Positions 1 through 12,168 of a stretch of 64,000 nt of DNA are shown here, piece after piece. The notes under the pieces were generated by a model that was given only the letters and a program-made list of their open reading frames with translations, was not told the origin of the DNA and did not search any database. The DNA is from Serpula lacrymans var. lacrymans S7.9 (taxonomy: Eukaryota; Basidiomycota; Agaricomycetes; Boletales; Serpulaceae), in the NCBI RefSeq assembly GCF_000218685.1, contig NW_006763297.1, positions 558,001 through 622,000 on the forward strand. Direction: 5' to 3'. Position 1 is the stretch's first letter; each line of letters begins with the position of its first letter. Both the position numbers and the translations under genes were made by a program.

Positions 1-838
1 CCAATGCAATATGACTCTGTTCCTCCTTGGAGTCAGATCCAGATGATTGCTCCACCATATTTGCCTTTTCCTTCTCTTTTACTTTATCCTTGTGTTTCTC
101 CTTTCCCTTCTTCTTTTGACCTTTTCCAGCTGATTGAAATGTTTGACACCCCGAGGTGTTGTGTGATTTGACTTTGTGGAAGTCACACCACTTCTCCTTG
201 GACTTGAGTGCTGATTTGGAACCCCCAGGGGCCTTTCCTGACTGTCATGCAACTTCTGCAGTGATCCGGATCTCAACTGCATCAAAGGTAAGTTTATTTT
301 CTTCAATTGTGTTGATTACTGATGACTGAAATATTTGCCATTCAGGAGTGCATGGGAGAGATTGGAGAAGAGTGAAGGCCATGAGTTTGGTATCAACTCC
401 TAGTTTCATTCCGGAGAGGTGTGAATCAATTGTCCGGATTTTCACAATGTGGTCCTGGATAGGTGATGTCCCATCCCAGGACAATTTGGTGAGTTGCTGG
501 AATGAATAGAAGGCCGAGGCAATGTTGGACGTCTGATGGAGTGAAACAAGTTTGTCAAATAACTCCTTGGAGCTGGTGAGGTCTCCAGTCCTCATTAGGA
601 GGGCATCAGAGATGTGGTCCTGGATGATTCCATGTGCCTTCTCATCCTTAAGTATCCAGGTGATTTCAGGATCCTCTGAAGAAGTGGGCTTTCCTGATGA
701 GGGCTTAAGCTCCTCTCTAGTAACAACTCGGAGAACTTTTTCCGGATGTAGCTTTGAGATGATCCGGAGTTTCCATATTTGAAAATTGTTGGGTCCAGTG
801 AGAACTGGACATGCGGATGTATCGTGTGCTGTGGTCAT
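1..838 (-). pseudogene. Copia-type retrotransposon gag (5' part, runs off window edge)
   Basis: Gag of a Ty1/Copia LTR retrotransposon. The ATG at 836-838 opens a frame whose first ~197 codons resemble the UBN2/gag-polypeptide family: N-terminal LTGPNNFQIWKLRI, then a long helical region. A TGA at 245-247 interrupts it. The same frame stays open beyond it to the window edge and encodes a CCHC-like knuckle region (WCDFHK...SHNTSGC) followed by a Lys/Glu-rich tail. So this is one gag broken by a single stop, not two genes. Gag would package element RNA in cytoplasmic particles. Its 5' LTR lies just upstream (922-1230, same strand). The rest of the element is outside the window. Assignment to Copia is confident; the single stop makes it probably non-functional. 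Confidence 0.8.
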
Positions 839-921
839 GATTCCGAGGTTGCCGTTTTAAATGAGAATTATTTTCTGCGTAGCTTTTTTGCCACCAGGGC
901 TTATAACCTAATAAATCTAAG

Positions 922-1230
922 TGAAACTCAGCCGCTGCCCGAGAGGCTATAGAAATGACTTTATTATTTACCTAAGTGAAACTACAATAGATGTTAGTTT
1001 AAGGTGATCTCTAATAAGTGTAATGTAACATACCTCAGCCACTGCCCGAGAGGCTATAGAAACAACTGAGGTATTTCTATACTAAACCCCCTACTACTTA
1101 TAGTCAGAGGTGCTCCTCGCTACAGTATAATGACTCCTAGGAGAACAATGGTGACTCCATAGAGTGATGGCTATACACCATGGAGAACAATGGCTGCTTT
1201 GGCAGAGACCGGGTTTATCCGGTTTTGTCA
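922..1230 (-). repeat. Copia 5' LTR
   Basis: On the minus strand the sequence starts TGACAAAACCGG and ends GAGTTTCA, a TG...CA pair about 309 bp apart and directly upstream of the gag start. Two imperfect copies of a motif containing GCCTC..GGGCAG.GGCTGA lie inside it. A second copy of the same LTR, in the other orientation, lies at 58323-59454, which confirms the boundaries to within a few bases. The stretch 839-921 is leader. No canonical tRNA-iMet primer site was recognised. Confidence 0.7.
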
Positions 1231-2560
1231 TCTACAACCAAGACCCGAACACTGGCCATCTTCAGAACGGAAACCCAAAGTAGAGTCACAGTCAGTGGGA
1301 GGACAGCCCCTCAACATACAGTCAGCTGATGTGGAAAAAGTCCAAATACAGCTAGACAGCCAGTCCATTGGATCAGCTTCTGGAAGGCATACAATACTTC
1401 CAAGGAGCCATCCAACACCTCCAAGGAGTCATTCAACACCTTCAGGAGTGAGTGGGGCAACACACACACAAATGCATCTACTCCCTGGAGTACCTGCACA
1501 AGTTCCTAAAAAAGCAGTCATGCCTGCTGAAGTCCTAGGAGTATGCAAAAGTAGTTGCCAGACTTGTCTCCTGCAGACAAAAACCGAGATTATCAAAGGG
1601 CTCTAAATGAGGAACAGTCTTGAAAAGAGCAGCATAACAACTCCATGGAGAAACCTAACACTCCTGAGGTTCATGAAGAAACATCTGATACAGAGAAGAC
1701 ATTCTTTGCTGGAATAGCAAGTACTGGTCCATCTAACACAGACCTTCCAAGGACACTAAAGAAAGCCTTATCACGCCCAGATGGAGAATTATGGAAGTCT
1801 GTCTTGGAGGAGGAACTCCTAAGTCTCAATACTAATGCAGTGTATGACACTGTTCCACTTCCGAAGGGAGTGAAACCTATCATATCAAAACCTGTGTTCC
1901 GGATCAAGTTTGATCAAAACAGAAAAGTTGAGAGATACAAACTCCGGATTGTTGCATGAGGTTTTACTCAAAGGGAGGGGATTGATTACCAGGAATTTTT
2001 TGCTCTAGTTGCAAACTTAGAGTCAATCCAAATTATTCTAGCCCTGGCAGCAAAGTACAACCTAGAATTTGATCAAATAGACGTATCCACAGCTTATCTC
2101 AATGGAGAACTTGAAGAAGAACTGTACATGCTTCCTCCAGGGGGTGTTTCTATCTAACCTGGATACTGCTGGAGGTTGAAGAAATCCATCTACGGATTAG
2201 AACAAGCTGGTTGTACATGGAACAAAACCTTTGATTGCAAGCTCCAGGAGCTCGGTTTCACAAGTCTAAATGCAGAAACATGTCTTTATGTGTTCCGGGA
2301 CAACAAACAAATATGCTTTGTTGTTGTCTATGTAGATGACCTCCTCCTAGGAGCTTCATCCCGGAAATTCATGGATATCACAAAAGCCAAACTTGAATCT
2401 AAAATGTGGGACCTTGGAGAAGCAAAATACATCCTCGGAATAGAAATCCAACATGATTATTCAAACAAAACAATCTCCTTATTGCAACGCCAATACATTG
2501 ACACAGTCCTGGAGCATACTGGAATGTGCTTCTACTATCACAATTGCAAGCCAGACTCTC
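1231..2560 (+). pseudogene. Copia pol remnant: linker and reverse transcriptase (RVT_2)
   Basis: Degenerate Copia pol. A frame from 1645 reads through the linker into an RVT_2 reverse transcriptase: LWKSVLEEELLSLN, then DQIDVSTAYLNGELEEELY (catalytic Asp of motif A), LKKSIYGLEQAG, and the catalytic YVDDLLLGA box near 2330-2355. Two in-frame stops (TGA 1957-1959 and a TAA near 2155) and loss of homology after LEHTGM (~2520) show that it is dead and truncated. 1231-1644 is the Ser/Pro-rich linker in broken frames. It points opposite to the adjacent Copia gag/LTR, so two different Copia insertions abut at 1230/1231. RNase H is absent; the Plavaka-1 remnant begins where the homology stops. Confidence 0.8.
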
Positions 2561-4141
2561 CCAAGCGCTCACATAGATAACATTCTTTGTATTGGATGTG
2601 CAAAGAAGTTCAAAACTGAACACTCCCTAAGTGCTTATGAGGCTCAGTGTAAACAGAGCAAAAGACTCACCAGTAATATATTTTGGATGTACTATCACCT
2701 GCATAACTCTCGCAAGACAATCAAGAAACACAGAAGGTCTCCCTCACCCTCCTCCAGCTCTAATAACCAGTCTTTGGGCCTGCAAGGCGGCAGTGATAAT
2801 GATGACTTTCAAGGTGGATACAACGAGGTAATGTATTTATCAAATGAAAAGCATGAACTAAATATTGGTACATGATAGGTAAAAAATGCTTCTCAGGCTG
2901 GTCCATCCAATGCTTCACCACCACCTGTTGTCTCTGCACATTCTGGAAGACAAATTCGCCTGCCCTCACATTATATCGACTTCTTACCTGGCGACTTCAC
3001 TGGCCTTCGTCAAGTTGTGCATCCACCCTCAGATGGTGCTTCCTCTTCCATGTCTTCATGTTCCGTATCTCCACCGGCTCTATATCAAACAAGAACCTGA
3101 TCACATGGGGATTTTTTGTATTTATCCTACATGTCCAACATTTATTCCTGACATGCAATTGGACATTACATCTGTCGTAGATGCTCCCACTTTGGAGCAA
3201 CACTCTCAGCTACCTGCAACTCAACGTCACAGCCTACCTCCATAACCAAAAATCACGTTAGACAACTTATTCTCTGCATTCAGCAGTCCAACAGCTAGCC
3301 TCCTAATGTGCTAGCAGTATTCAGGCTCCACAACAAATTCCATTTCTGAGCTCAACCATTTGTGGTCCTATATAAAAGACCCTCTCTTCAACCCCAAGGA
3401 TGAGTTGTTATTCTCTCACGAGAAGGAGCGTGGACTTTTACAGAAATACTTAGACAGCTTTTGAGGATAGCCTATCCCCAACATTTCACATGACACCATT
3501 CGAGCAATTCTGGAACGCCTCTGAGGACCATACTGTGAAAGTGTACTCAGAGGCCTACTCATCCTGCAATGCTTAAGGCATACAAAAAGGTCAATATCCT
3601 TCCCAGGGAAGCTGGTGATGACTACGAGTGTGTAGTTGCATCACTGATATTATAGTCTGATGCAACACAGCTCGCCAACTTTGGTGATGCATCGCTATGG
3701 CCAGTGTATCTATTCTTCGGGAACAAGTCAAATTACACACAAGGTAAGCCAACCTCGGGGGTGTGCCACCATGCTGCTTATATTCCAACAGTATGTAGCC
3801 CCGTAGCCTCAAAAAAAGCCTATTAGACACTGACTAAATCTAAAGCTACCAGAAAATTTTCAAGACTTTTATATTGCAGCTTATGGTGATGCCTCAACAG
3901 ACGGCATGTACACACATTGCAAGTGTGAGCTAATACAGGCAATTTGGAAGCTGCTCTTAGATGAACATTTTGTGAAGGCATACAAGTATGGGCTTGTGAT
4001 ACAATGCATTGATGGGATTATTAGGCAAGTCTTCCCTTGTTTCTTTTCATACTCTGCCAATTATCCTGAAAAGTAAGTAGCAAGTCTTTCTGCATGAGGT
4101 AACCACTAATTTGGAGTTATCTATCAGAGTACTCTTGGCGT

Positions 4142-5963
4142 TGTCGATGATGAGAACTGCTGTTAGAAAACCACACACAAAACAAACTAACACACAATCC
4201 TCCCAGATTCCACAGAACTTGTTTATGGGCTTTGCCTCCTAGAACAGTGGGTGCTCTGGTTGTTCGTGGGGTGGTATGTATGAAGATCCTTCAAAGTAAA
4301 ACCCAGAGATATATGAGTGTGGGTTTTGAGGAGGAGGGATAGTTGAATTTATAGAAGATAGGGGCTTAGTGACGAGTATAGATGAGCACTACCTTGCTAA
4401 TTGTAGCACAAGGTAGGTTTGAGAACGACGAGGATGACGAGGTGACGAGGTTCCCAGTGATAGCAGGCTCCTGACACACAAACTGTAGTGCTCAGAAGGA
4501 CTCTAATCGAAAGGGATAATAATGACTTCAAAAGTGGGGAGTGATGATGACAGCAATTAACAGTGGTAGCAGTGGGAAGTGTTGTGACCACACTGGATCA
4601 CAAGTAGCAGTAAGAAGTGGACTTAAGATTAGAGAAGAAGTCTGGAATCGAGTACTTGTTTTTTTTACAAGGTAAAATACAGGGGTTTATATAGTGAAAG
4701 AAAAGTAGGCTATGCACAGTATAGCTGTGCAAAAAGAATGAGAAAGAACATGAAGGAAGGAATGTATGCTGATGAATCCTGCATAGGTAGTACAGGATAA
4801 GATTGTCAAAAAAAGGAAAAGAAAGAGATAGAACAATGAATGCTGTGAGTAATGTCACAGGTTTGTACAGCCATAAAGTAAAGTCCAATAGCAAAAAGAG
4901 AGCAGGAAAATCATGATGTCATGGGAAGATGCAGTAAAAAAAGGGCAAGGCAAAACACTATCAGTATCAACACAGTTCCTTTATTGTCAGTCAGGCATTC
5001 TAGAAAATATGTGTCCATAAAAATGATTCAAAAATCAAAAATAATCGCACTGTAAATGAATGTTCTGCTGAAGAAAAAGAAACTGGAGCCACCGGTCCAC
5101 CACCTAGTCCAAATCCGACAGTTCCATGGCCTTACCAATGGACTGGTTGTGTTGGACTACCTGATCAAACAAGGGAGGGAGAGGAGTAGTTCCAATTTGG
5201 AACAAGTGAGTCCCAGGCAGCGTGTGGTAGGTGTAGCTGTAGCAAAGACGATGGACAAAAGATAAGTGTACCCAAGTGAATGGGACAGCGATGAACATGG
5301 GCGACGCAAGGGGATGAACCTTCTCCAGCTCAAAAACTACCCACCCACGCTCCAACCAGGCAAGACGAGCGGTCGATGTTTTGATAGTATATGATGGTAG
5401 ATCGATGTCATGAAGATGGACCTGTTGCCCTATTTGGACCGGCCGCCGGGGCTTTGCTGATATCAGCAGTGGCACGTGGTAGTCAACGGATCGGCAACGG
5501 AAGCGGATAGGAAGTGGTGACATCAGAAATGGTGGGGGTGCAAATAAGATGAGGAGGAGGAGGGTGGAGGTGACAGAAAAGTGGATTAGAATGGGGATCC
5601 AGAAACGACCGTCAGGTGAGAATAAAAAGGAGAGGAAGGGGCCCATGGTGGGGCTAGGCAAAGGAAGGGGAGTAAGGGAAACAACAAAAGCGAGGGCGCA
5701 ATGCAATGTGTAGCCAGTGGCGACGCAAAAATTTGCCGAAATGCCGAAACGCGGAAAGTACCGGATGGAAAAGCAAAGGTGAGCGTGACTGGATTGCCTA
5801 ATAGAGGTGGTGCTGATCAGCCACAAGTTTGAAACAGGCAATATTAATTACTATTACTATTCCACGTGGCACTGTGCCTGTGTGGCGCAAAGGCGAGTCT
5901 TTTTGAATATTCGCTTCGTTATTGACACCTGTCCATGCTACCAATCAACTTTGGTGCATGACA
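4142..5963 (-). repeat. LTR-A copy 1 (solo LTR, 1.82 kb) with 4-bp target duplication GCGT
   Basis: Minus-strand copy that begins TGTCATGCACC (at 5963) and ends CATCATCGACA (at 4142), a TG...CA pair. It is flanked by GCGT at 4138-4141 and GCGT at 5964-5967. Removing the LTR and one GCGT rejoins the Plavaka-1 frame as VLLACIKFLG, which fits the family protein. So these are the true ends, and the target duplication is 4 bp. It contains a TATATAA box and an open frame in U3 (see the U3 ORF entries). No internal retroelement region lies next to it, so it is a solo LTR left by LTR-LTR recombination. Confidence 0.85.
5104..5646 (-). CDS. U3 open frame of LTR-A copy 1 (180 codons from ATG)
   Basis: Open frame inside LTR-A, from the first in-frame ATG at 5646 to the stop at 5104. 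The frame is open for 65 more codons upstream, but only non-ATG codons could start it there. It predicts a hydrophobic N-terminus (FWIPILIHFSVTSTLLLLI) and a soluble C-terminal half with WLERGWVVFELEKVHP and a SDLD end. It resembles no family I know. It may be incidental to a recently multiplied LTR. Confidence 0.3.
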   Translation of the reverse strand: MGPFLSFLFSPDGRFWIPILIHFSVTSTLLLLILFAPPPFLMSPLPIRFRCRSVDYHVPLLISAKPRRPVQIGQQVHLHDIDLPSYTIKTSTARLAWLERGWVVFELEKVHPLASPMFIAVPFTWVHLSFVHRLCYSYTYHTLPGTHLFQIGTTPLPPLFDQVVQHNQSIGKAMELSDLD

Positions 5964-8410
5964 GCGTGTATTAAGTTCTTGGGCGAGTGCCTATGCCCAC
6001 ACTGTCTTGTGAAGAAAGCTGACATCCCCAACATGGGGAAGGATGCTGACATGGATACCCGAACAATAAAGACACGGTGCAACAACAAGGCTTACCGTCA
6101 AAAGGTTCATAAGGCTTGTAAGCTTATCTTTAAAGAGGGTAAGAGAGTTAATAGCAGATATGTTGCAAAATACATGACAACTGAGTCCTTGGTGCCTACT
6201 TGTGTGAGTGCTAATTTAGTGAAAAACTATATTATTTCTAACAAATTTTGTTGTGGCAGAATGCATTCAATTTTTTTTCTTTGTTTGTTGTTGATTTACT
6301 CCAAAAACTTGAACTCGGAGTATGGAAGGCAATATTCATTCATTTAATGCATATTGTGCACGCTATTACAGGTACAGCAGTCCAACAGTTAAATTGGAGG
6401 TACATTATCAGACATTTTACATTACACTGTAGCTAACAATATGGGAATATGGGAATGCAGATACCAAAGGATGCCAATGTTTGGCTGTGGAACAATCAGA
6501 AGGTTCCATAAAAATGCATCAGCCATGAAAAGGCTGGCAGCGCATGACTTTGAAGACCTTTTACAGGTATGTTCATCTGCAGAAGTATCTTTCTTACTAA
6601 TTGCCATGGATAGTGCACCATTCCTGCATTTGAGGGACTACTGCCCACTCCTCAAGATAAGGTACTTTTGGACCTTCTATTTGATTTGGCAATATGGCAT
6701 GCATTTGCCAAGCTTTGACTATATACAGACAACACTCTTTCATTTTTTGACACAGCAACAATCTGTCTTGGCAGGGCAGTACACATGTTTTAGCAAAAAG
6801 TATGCTCAATTGATCACACAACAGAGCTCCCACAAGAATATGCTGTTCGAGGTCATCACCAGATTGCTCTTTCTGCAAAGCAACCCCATTTGACAAGGAT
6901 CAAATCTTCAACAGGTCCAAAGATTAAGAAACTCAATTTGTCAACATACAAATTTCACGCATTGGGTGACTATCCAAACACTATTTGGCAGTTTGGTACA
7001 ACTGACAGTTACTCAACACAAACGGTAAATTCATCTGTGATATATGGTTGAGAAACTGAAACTAATGTGATATAGGGCGAGTTGGAGCACAGGCGTTCAA
7101 AGAGATGTTTCCCACGGTCAGGGGGGAAAAAAAAACCATGGTTGTGAGCATGGCAAACCAAGAAGTCCTAGAAAAATTCGTCCAAAAGGTGAACAATGCA
7201 CGTGAAACACTTAGGAGCCAAGAACCTAAGGAGAAAAATGCTCAATGTGCTCGAAGTTCACCAAGTGATCACTATCACATTGCTGCTAGTTCACAAGTCA
7301 GTCATGACTTGACTGAATGGTTAAGCACACATAGAGATGACCCCACCGCCAAGGTTTGTTTCAATGGATAAGATTCTTTACGGCTGCTAATGTATGTGCA
7401 CTTTAGAACTTCTTTCCCCAACTCAAGGACCACCTCCTTGCACGTCTTTGTGGCCTTGCATACAATGGCGACGAATATGAGTTCTCAGACGAGGACCAGA
7501 ATTGTGTGCTCCTGCACAACAACAAGATATTTGAGCATAATATATTGCAACACTACATATGATCTTTGATGCGAGCAAGACACAGTCAATCCTTTAACTC
7601 AAGCTGACATCATGTTTCTATCACAGGAGGACAAGTGTACACATCCATACTGGTACACTTGTGTCATTCAGATATTTAATGTTATGGTCAAACATAGGAA
7701 AAATGAGCACTCACAATATTCAAGGCCAACACATATGGATGTGCTATTTGTTCGTTGGTTTCAGTGCAACGCGAATTTTGATGCAGGATGGAATGTGAAA
7801 TGATTGTATTGGCTCCAGTTTTTTAACATGGAGGACACTTGCAACGCTTTCAGTCTTGTTGACCCCAATTCTGTAGTTCATGGTGTTCACCTTTTTCCCA
7901 CATTTTTGTTAGGATCAACCGATGAATACCTCAGTCCATTGTTTATTCGTCAGAATCCTAAAACAAAGGGTTGGGATAAAGATTGGAGATATTTCTATAT
8001 AAATATGTGAGTGCTCTCTAAACTACATCACTAGCAGCTTCTAAAGTAGTCCAAGCTTTGTGGACAGGGACATGTTCATGCATTTTTGAGGCAGCAGGGT
8101 TGGTCACAAAGTAACTTGCAACTGGGATAAGCTTTTGCAGTGAGAAGGGTGCATACCTCAAGACTATGTTGTCAATGATGAAATGGCGGATAATGGTGAA
8201 CAAGAGGGAGAGAAATATGGAGAGAATAAGGATGATGATGAGAGAAAGAGAGAGGGAGACTCAGAGGGCAAAGACCATGACAAGGACTCTGACATGATGA
8301 GCAAGGACAAGTCAGAGGATAGTGATCTCAAAGGCAAGGATGAGGAGCATAAGCTAGACCGTATCATTTTTGACAAAGGAGAAGAGATAGACAACAACAT
8401 CTTAGCTTGA

Positions 8411-9779
8411 GAGGGCTTCAGTGCACTTTAGTTTTTTTTGTTCTCGCAATTCTTGCTCAGTACTGATACTGATAGGTTTTTTCTTGTATGACAATATCTA
8501 CAATTCTTATACTACGAATACTGGGATCTCTGCTTGTTGAAGAGACACATTGATTCAGATACTGCCTTTGTTGTTTCTCAATGTCATGATATGATGTAAC
8601 TGATCTTCATCACGTGGCCTCATCCTTCCGCATGCATCTTGGGCAATCTCAGTTTTCTGCAACTTTTGTGATGACTATCCCGCAATTCCTACTGAAAAGG
8701 CTTGTCATTTCTGCCTCATAAACTCAGTAGTTACTTGCATATAGCTTTATTTGAAATCTACCAGACCTACTATTTATTTTTGATCTCTACTACAATGTTA
8801 TAAGCATGATTTTCCATCACTACTCCTACCGTATAATTCAATCTCACTCTTGTACCTCTACATAAGTCACTGAAAAGAATCAAAGAGTATCAGGTCAACA
8901 AACATAGATCCAAAGTCACACCATTTAACTCACCAGGGAACAATCTGAAATTTCCATGTTGATCAGAGTCTGCTCATCAAAGACCTCTTCCTGTCTCTCA
9001 CCATTTTAGGCATCATTTTCTACTTGATGTTTGATGTGCAATTATCTCATAACTTTCAAATCTGTGTTTTGTTCCTGGGAGGCTCTCTAACACTGTAGTA
9101 CTTACATTATAGATTTATGCACCTGTAATTCCCTAGTAACGCCTCTACTTAGAAGTGATATTACATGTGTGACACATTTCTAATTAGAAGCAAAAGAGCC
9201 GTTTCCGGGCTTCTTTTAATTATCTCTTTGATACCGCATGGACTTGAGGCTTGCAAATAGATACTTACCAACTGGGCTTAAGGTTAGTCAATGTCATCCC
9301 GTCCCATGGCTAATTTGGTCCATCTCCCCTTTCCCAGCTCAATTAAGGTTTTTAACCTTAACCAGCTATACAGTACAACATTGCTTTGTCTGATTGAGCA
9401 AGACAGCTATTAACATACTTCTCTGATGCCCTCATGTGACAAGGCGCGTCGCAATGCAACTATATGAAGTATCACCCATGCGTGCTCATCAGTGCCAGCA
9501 TAATGATGCTCCATTTACAAGTAACTCATCAAGCTCATACATTTGCCACTTAGTAGCATACAGACAATCCATGTACATAGAGAAATCCATGATATTATAA
9601 CATTTTTATTAAACATAGACATAAGCATAATGAAAAAAGCATGGGAGTAATACAACGAGGGATGAAGCATCTTTGGGCAAAGGCTGGTCAAATGGTGCTG
9701 TGGAAAACATGAGAGTAATCCTGGTGAGTTGATAAGAAAATAAAGAAAAGGGAACACGCACCTGAACATGGGGTTTATG
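8411..9779. other. Unassigned AT-rich spacer
   Basis: About 1.4 kb without a recognisable gene, LTR or repeat. Open frames are short and show no motif or plausible splice structure. It may hold the unrecognised 3' end of Plavaka-1. Confidence 0.4.
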
Positions 9780-10035
9780 CATTATCCTCATCTGCCCCAG
9801 ATAACTTTGCCTGCGTCCTGCCGTGCCTCCTGCTCAGCTTTGTGAGCAGAAAGCTGAGCCTTTGTCAGACTCATCCAGTAGCACGTCCCATTCTTCCATG
9901 CATCCTGAAGTGTATGAATCTCTTTAACTGTCCCATTGCAAAGGGTTTTACAAAGGGGACATCAGTGGGCCAGCGAGCAATTTTCATGCCATATAGGGAG
10001 ACAATGGCTTCATTGGAAGGTATCAACCATTAGTC
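9780..10035 (-). pseudogene. Fragment of a repeat-associated Agaricomycete gene of unknown function
   Basis: On the minus strand two overlapping frames give KIARWPTDVPFVKP and then TVKEIHTLQDAWKNGTCYW with MSLTKAQLSAHKAEQEARQ. I recall this combination (WP.DVPF.P, then LRDA..G.C.W, then a KAE-rich helix) from a family of hypothetical proteins that is multiplied in mushroom genomes and often sits near transposons. Here it is frameshifted near 9940 and truncated at both ends. Function unknown; family recognition is tentative. Confidence 0.35.
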
Positions 10036-10513
10036 ATACCTTACTTCCCAAATAGGTATTTAAAACTACGTAATTCTAAGCCATATAGAGATTTAGTCGA
10101 AGTGTGTGATTATATTAGAACAATCTAATCACAAACTCTTACATACTATTGAATATAACCCAGGTTAAATTCAGTACTGTGTTAGTAAGTGAGTGAAAAA
10201 GATAACCAGAGTGAATTACCATCTATCAGTGAAACACCCCCTAATTTACAGTTTTTGAATTTCCCTGTATATCCAGCAATGGCTACTATTACACAAAGTA
10301 ATACTAAACTGCAGAAGCAGCCTGACAGGAGTTAGACCGCCAAATCTGGTACAAAATCTAATTTTAAAGGCAATGAGTCCCAATAATTGGAAAATGATCC
10401 ACAATTGGATCTAGAAGAACCCAATTGAGAAGATCATGGAATGGACCCACAAGGCAATCCGCCATCAACAGATGGTGGATTAACGGGATTATGAAGAGGG
10501 ATCAAGAGATGCT

Positions 10514-11390
10514 TTGGATAAAAATTGGGACACCTGCTGTACAAATAGTAGTTTCATTGGATATTTTGGACACCTTGTGGGTAATGGTAAAGAATATCCA
10601 GATATAACAGAGACATTAGAAATGCCCTCAAGGACACCAGTAGTTTTATTGGATGTTCTATATAATTGTGAGTACTCCTAATGGGTATCCATGTATAATA
10701 AGCAGATCCCAGATGCTCCAATAGGATATAAGTAATACCCATGTTAGTCTAATTGGATGTTATGGACACTATACAAGTACACCAAAGGACATCTGGGGTA
10801 TAATAGGGAGATCCTGGACGACTATTTGGAAACCATCAGGACAAATATTAGTTTCTTTGGATCTCCCAGTCAGTATTTGGTGCTTTTGAAGGGTATTTGG
10901 GTATAAATAAGAATGTTTTGGAGGACCATTGGGATATCAGCAGTAGTATCAATGGATCTCTTGGAAAATATCTGAGTGCTGTTAAAGGTCATCTATGGCA
11001 ACATAGGGACATTCTACTGGAGCACCTGGGATGCTTGTTAGAATATAAGATGTACCCAAAGTGGTCACATTGGATGTTGTGGACACCATACAAGTACTCC
11101 AAAAGATATCCTACATAACTCAGGGGAATACCAGCAGTATATATATTAATCCCATTGGATCTTCTTGATACCACATGGATATCATAAAGACATCCTACTA
11201 GACCTTCTGGGATACCCAGTGAGACTTGATTAGTACCAAAAAGTAGTCAAAATAGTCCCATTAGATGCTTTGGACACCACTTGGTACTCACAGAGCATAT
11301 CTATTTAGTAGGAATATGTTAGATAGCCTTTGAAGCAGTACATATATTAGTTTTGAGTACATCCTAAAATAGTCCTACTTTGTATTAGTA
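10514..11390. repeat. Degenerate tandem array, ~100-bp unit, at least 8 units
   Basis: A TTGGAT-type motif recurs at about 10557, 10649, 10753, 10857, 10952, 11070, 11155 and 11261 (spacings 92, 104, 104, 95, 118, 85 and 106 bp). It is usually followed by GGACACC or a variant, a TACAAGTAC(T/A)CC-like stretch, a GG(T/A)ATAAT(A)-like stretch and ACATCCT. Units 3 and 6 are the most alike (TTGGATGTTATGGACACTA versus TTGGATGTTGTGGACACCA). The array is non-coding and strongly diverged, as in an old minisatellite. Confidence 0.65.
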
Positions 11391-12168
11391 TAGGATGGAC
11401 AATTTTCAGATTCTTAAATAATGCTAGGACCCCTTGCACCAATTGGGACTCCCAGGGTTCTCAAATTGCTCCTGGATGACCTTAGCTCAAGAGAGTCCTG
11501 CATGGATTACCTGCCTATGGGATAATCCCAGGATAAAGGCCTCTTAGGCACATCAAATCACAGAAACTGATCAACCTAAGAGGCTATGGACAGAGGTTGA
11601 CTGAAGTAACCAACCACTTAAAATTAAAAGATCGGCAGTCTAGAAAACTGACCAAAAAGTGGACTGGCCCTTACTGGATTAAGGAAGTCAAACCCAATGC
11701 AGTGGAGCTGGAACTCCCAAAATGAATGAGGGTAGTACCCACGGTCAATACTAGCTGTGTAAAACCCTACAAAGGGCTGCTGCCAGGACAGCGCATAGAC
11801 TGGCCCAGACTGGTTGTAGTCACCCAGGAAGGTGAAGGAGAGTTCAAAGTTGAATGGTGTCATGCACCTAAGTTGATTGGTAGCATAAACAGATGTCAAT
11901 AATGAAGCGAATATTGAAAAAGATTCGCCTTTGCGCCACACAGGCACAGTGCCACGTGGAATAGTAATTAATATTGCCTTTTTCAAACTTGTGGCTGATC
12001 AGCACCACCTCTATTAGGCAATCCAGTCACGCTCACCTTTGCTTTTCCATCCGGTACTTTCCGCGTTTTGGCATTTCGGCAAATTTTTGTGTTGCCACTG
12101 GCTACACATTGCATTGCACCCTTGCTTTTGTCGTTTCCCTTACTCCCCTTCCTTTGCCTAGCCCCACC

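Larger units (their letters stand above)
2580..8410 (+). pseudogene. Plavaka-1: decayed Plavaka-type (CMC/CACTA-like) transposase, split by LTR-A
   Basis: Remnant of a large Agaricomycete Plavaka-type transposase. Pieces occur in the expected order: an N-terminal C2H2-like finger (CIGCAKKF..EHSLSAYEAQC, ~2590-2650); a segment matching the family around KAYKKVNILPREAGDDYECV (~3575-3640); the cysteine block GECLCPHCLVKKADIPNMGK (~5980-6040); FLQ-type acidic core around FVVDLLQKLELGVWKAIFIH (~6285-6345); LGDYPNTIWQFGTTDSYSTQ (~6965-7020) followed by GELEHRRSKR; a C-terminal segment HPYWYTCVIQIFNV...MDVLFVRWF (7650-7770); and a Glu/Asp/Lys-rich tail ending at 8410. Stops, frameshifts and missing splice sites are common. 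The LTR-A copy at 4142-5963 is inserted inside it. No terminal inverted repeats were found. Family recognition is from memory of conserved motifs. Confidence 0.72.

Noticed and set aside
1190..1606. 138-codon plus-strand frame
   Set aside because: It starts inside the antisense Copia LTR and runs into the Copia pol linker; it joins two unrelated elements.
5056..5265. Short Lys/Arg-rich frame antisense to the U3 frame in every LTR-A copy (e.g. 5056-5265, 12550-12759, 27694-27903)
   Set aside because: Its conservation is fully explained by the repeat being multiplied; no independent evidence for coding.
8164..8410. Overlapping Ser/Leu-rich (minus) and Glu/Asp-rich (plus) frames
   Set aside because: The minus frame is the antisense of the acidic C-terminal tail of Plavaka-1; not a separate gene.
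9609..9791. Hydrophobic short frames
   Set aside because: No splice context, no ATG context and no similarity; AT-rich chance frames.
11974..12168. N-terminal extension of the LTR-A frame to 245 codons
   Set aside because: The extension starts at TTG in all copies; no in-frame ATG exists before 12169, so the longer protein is unlikely in a nuclear gene.
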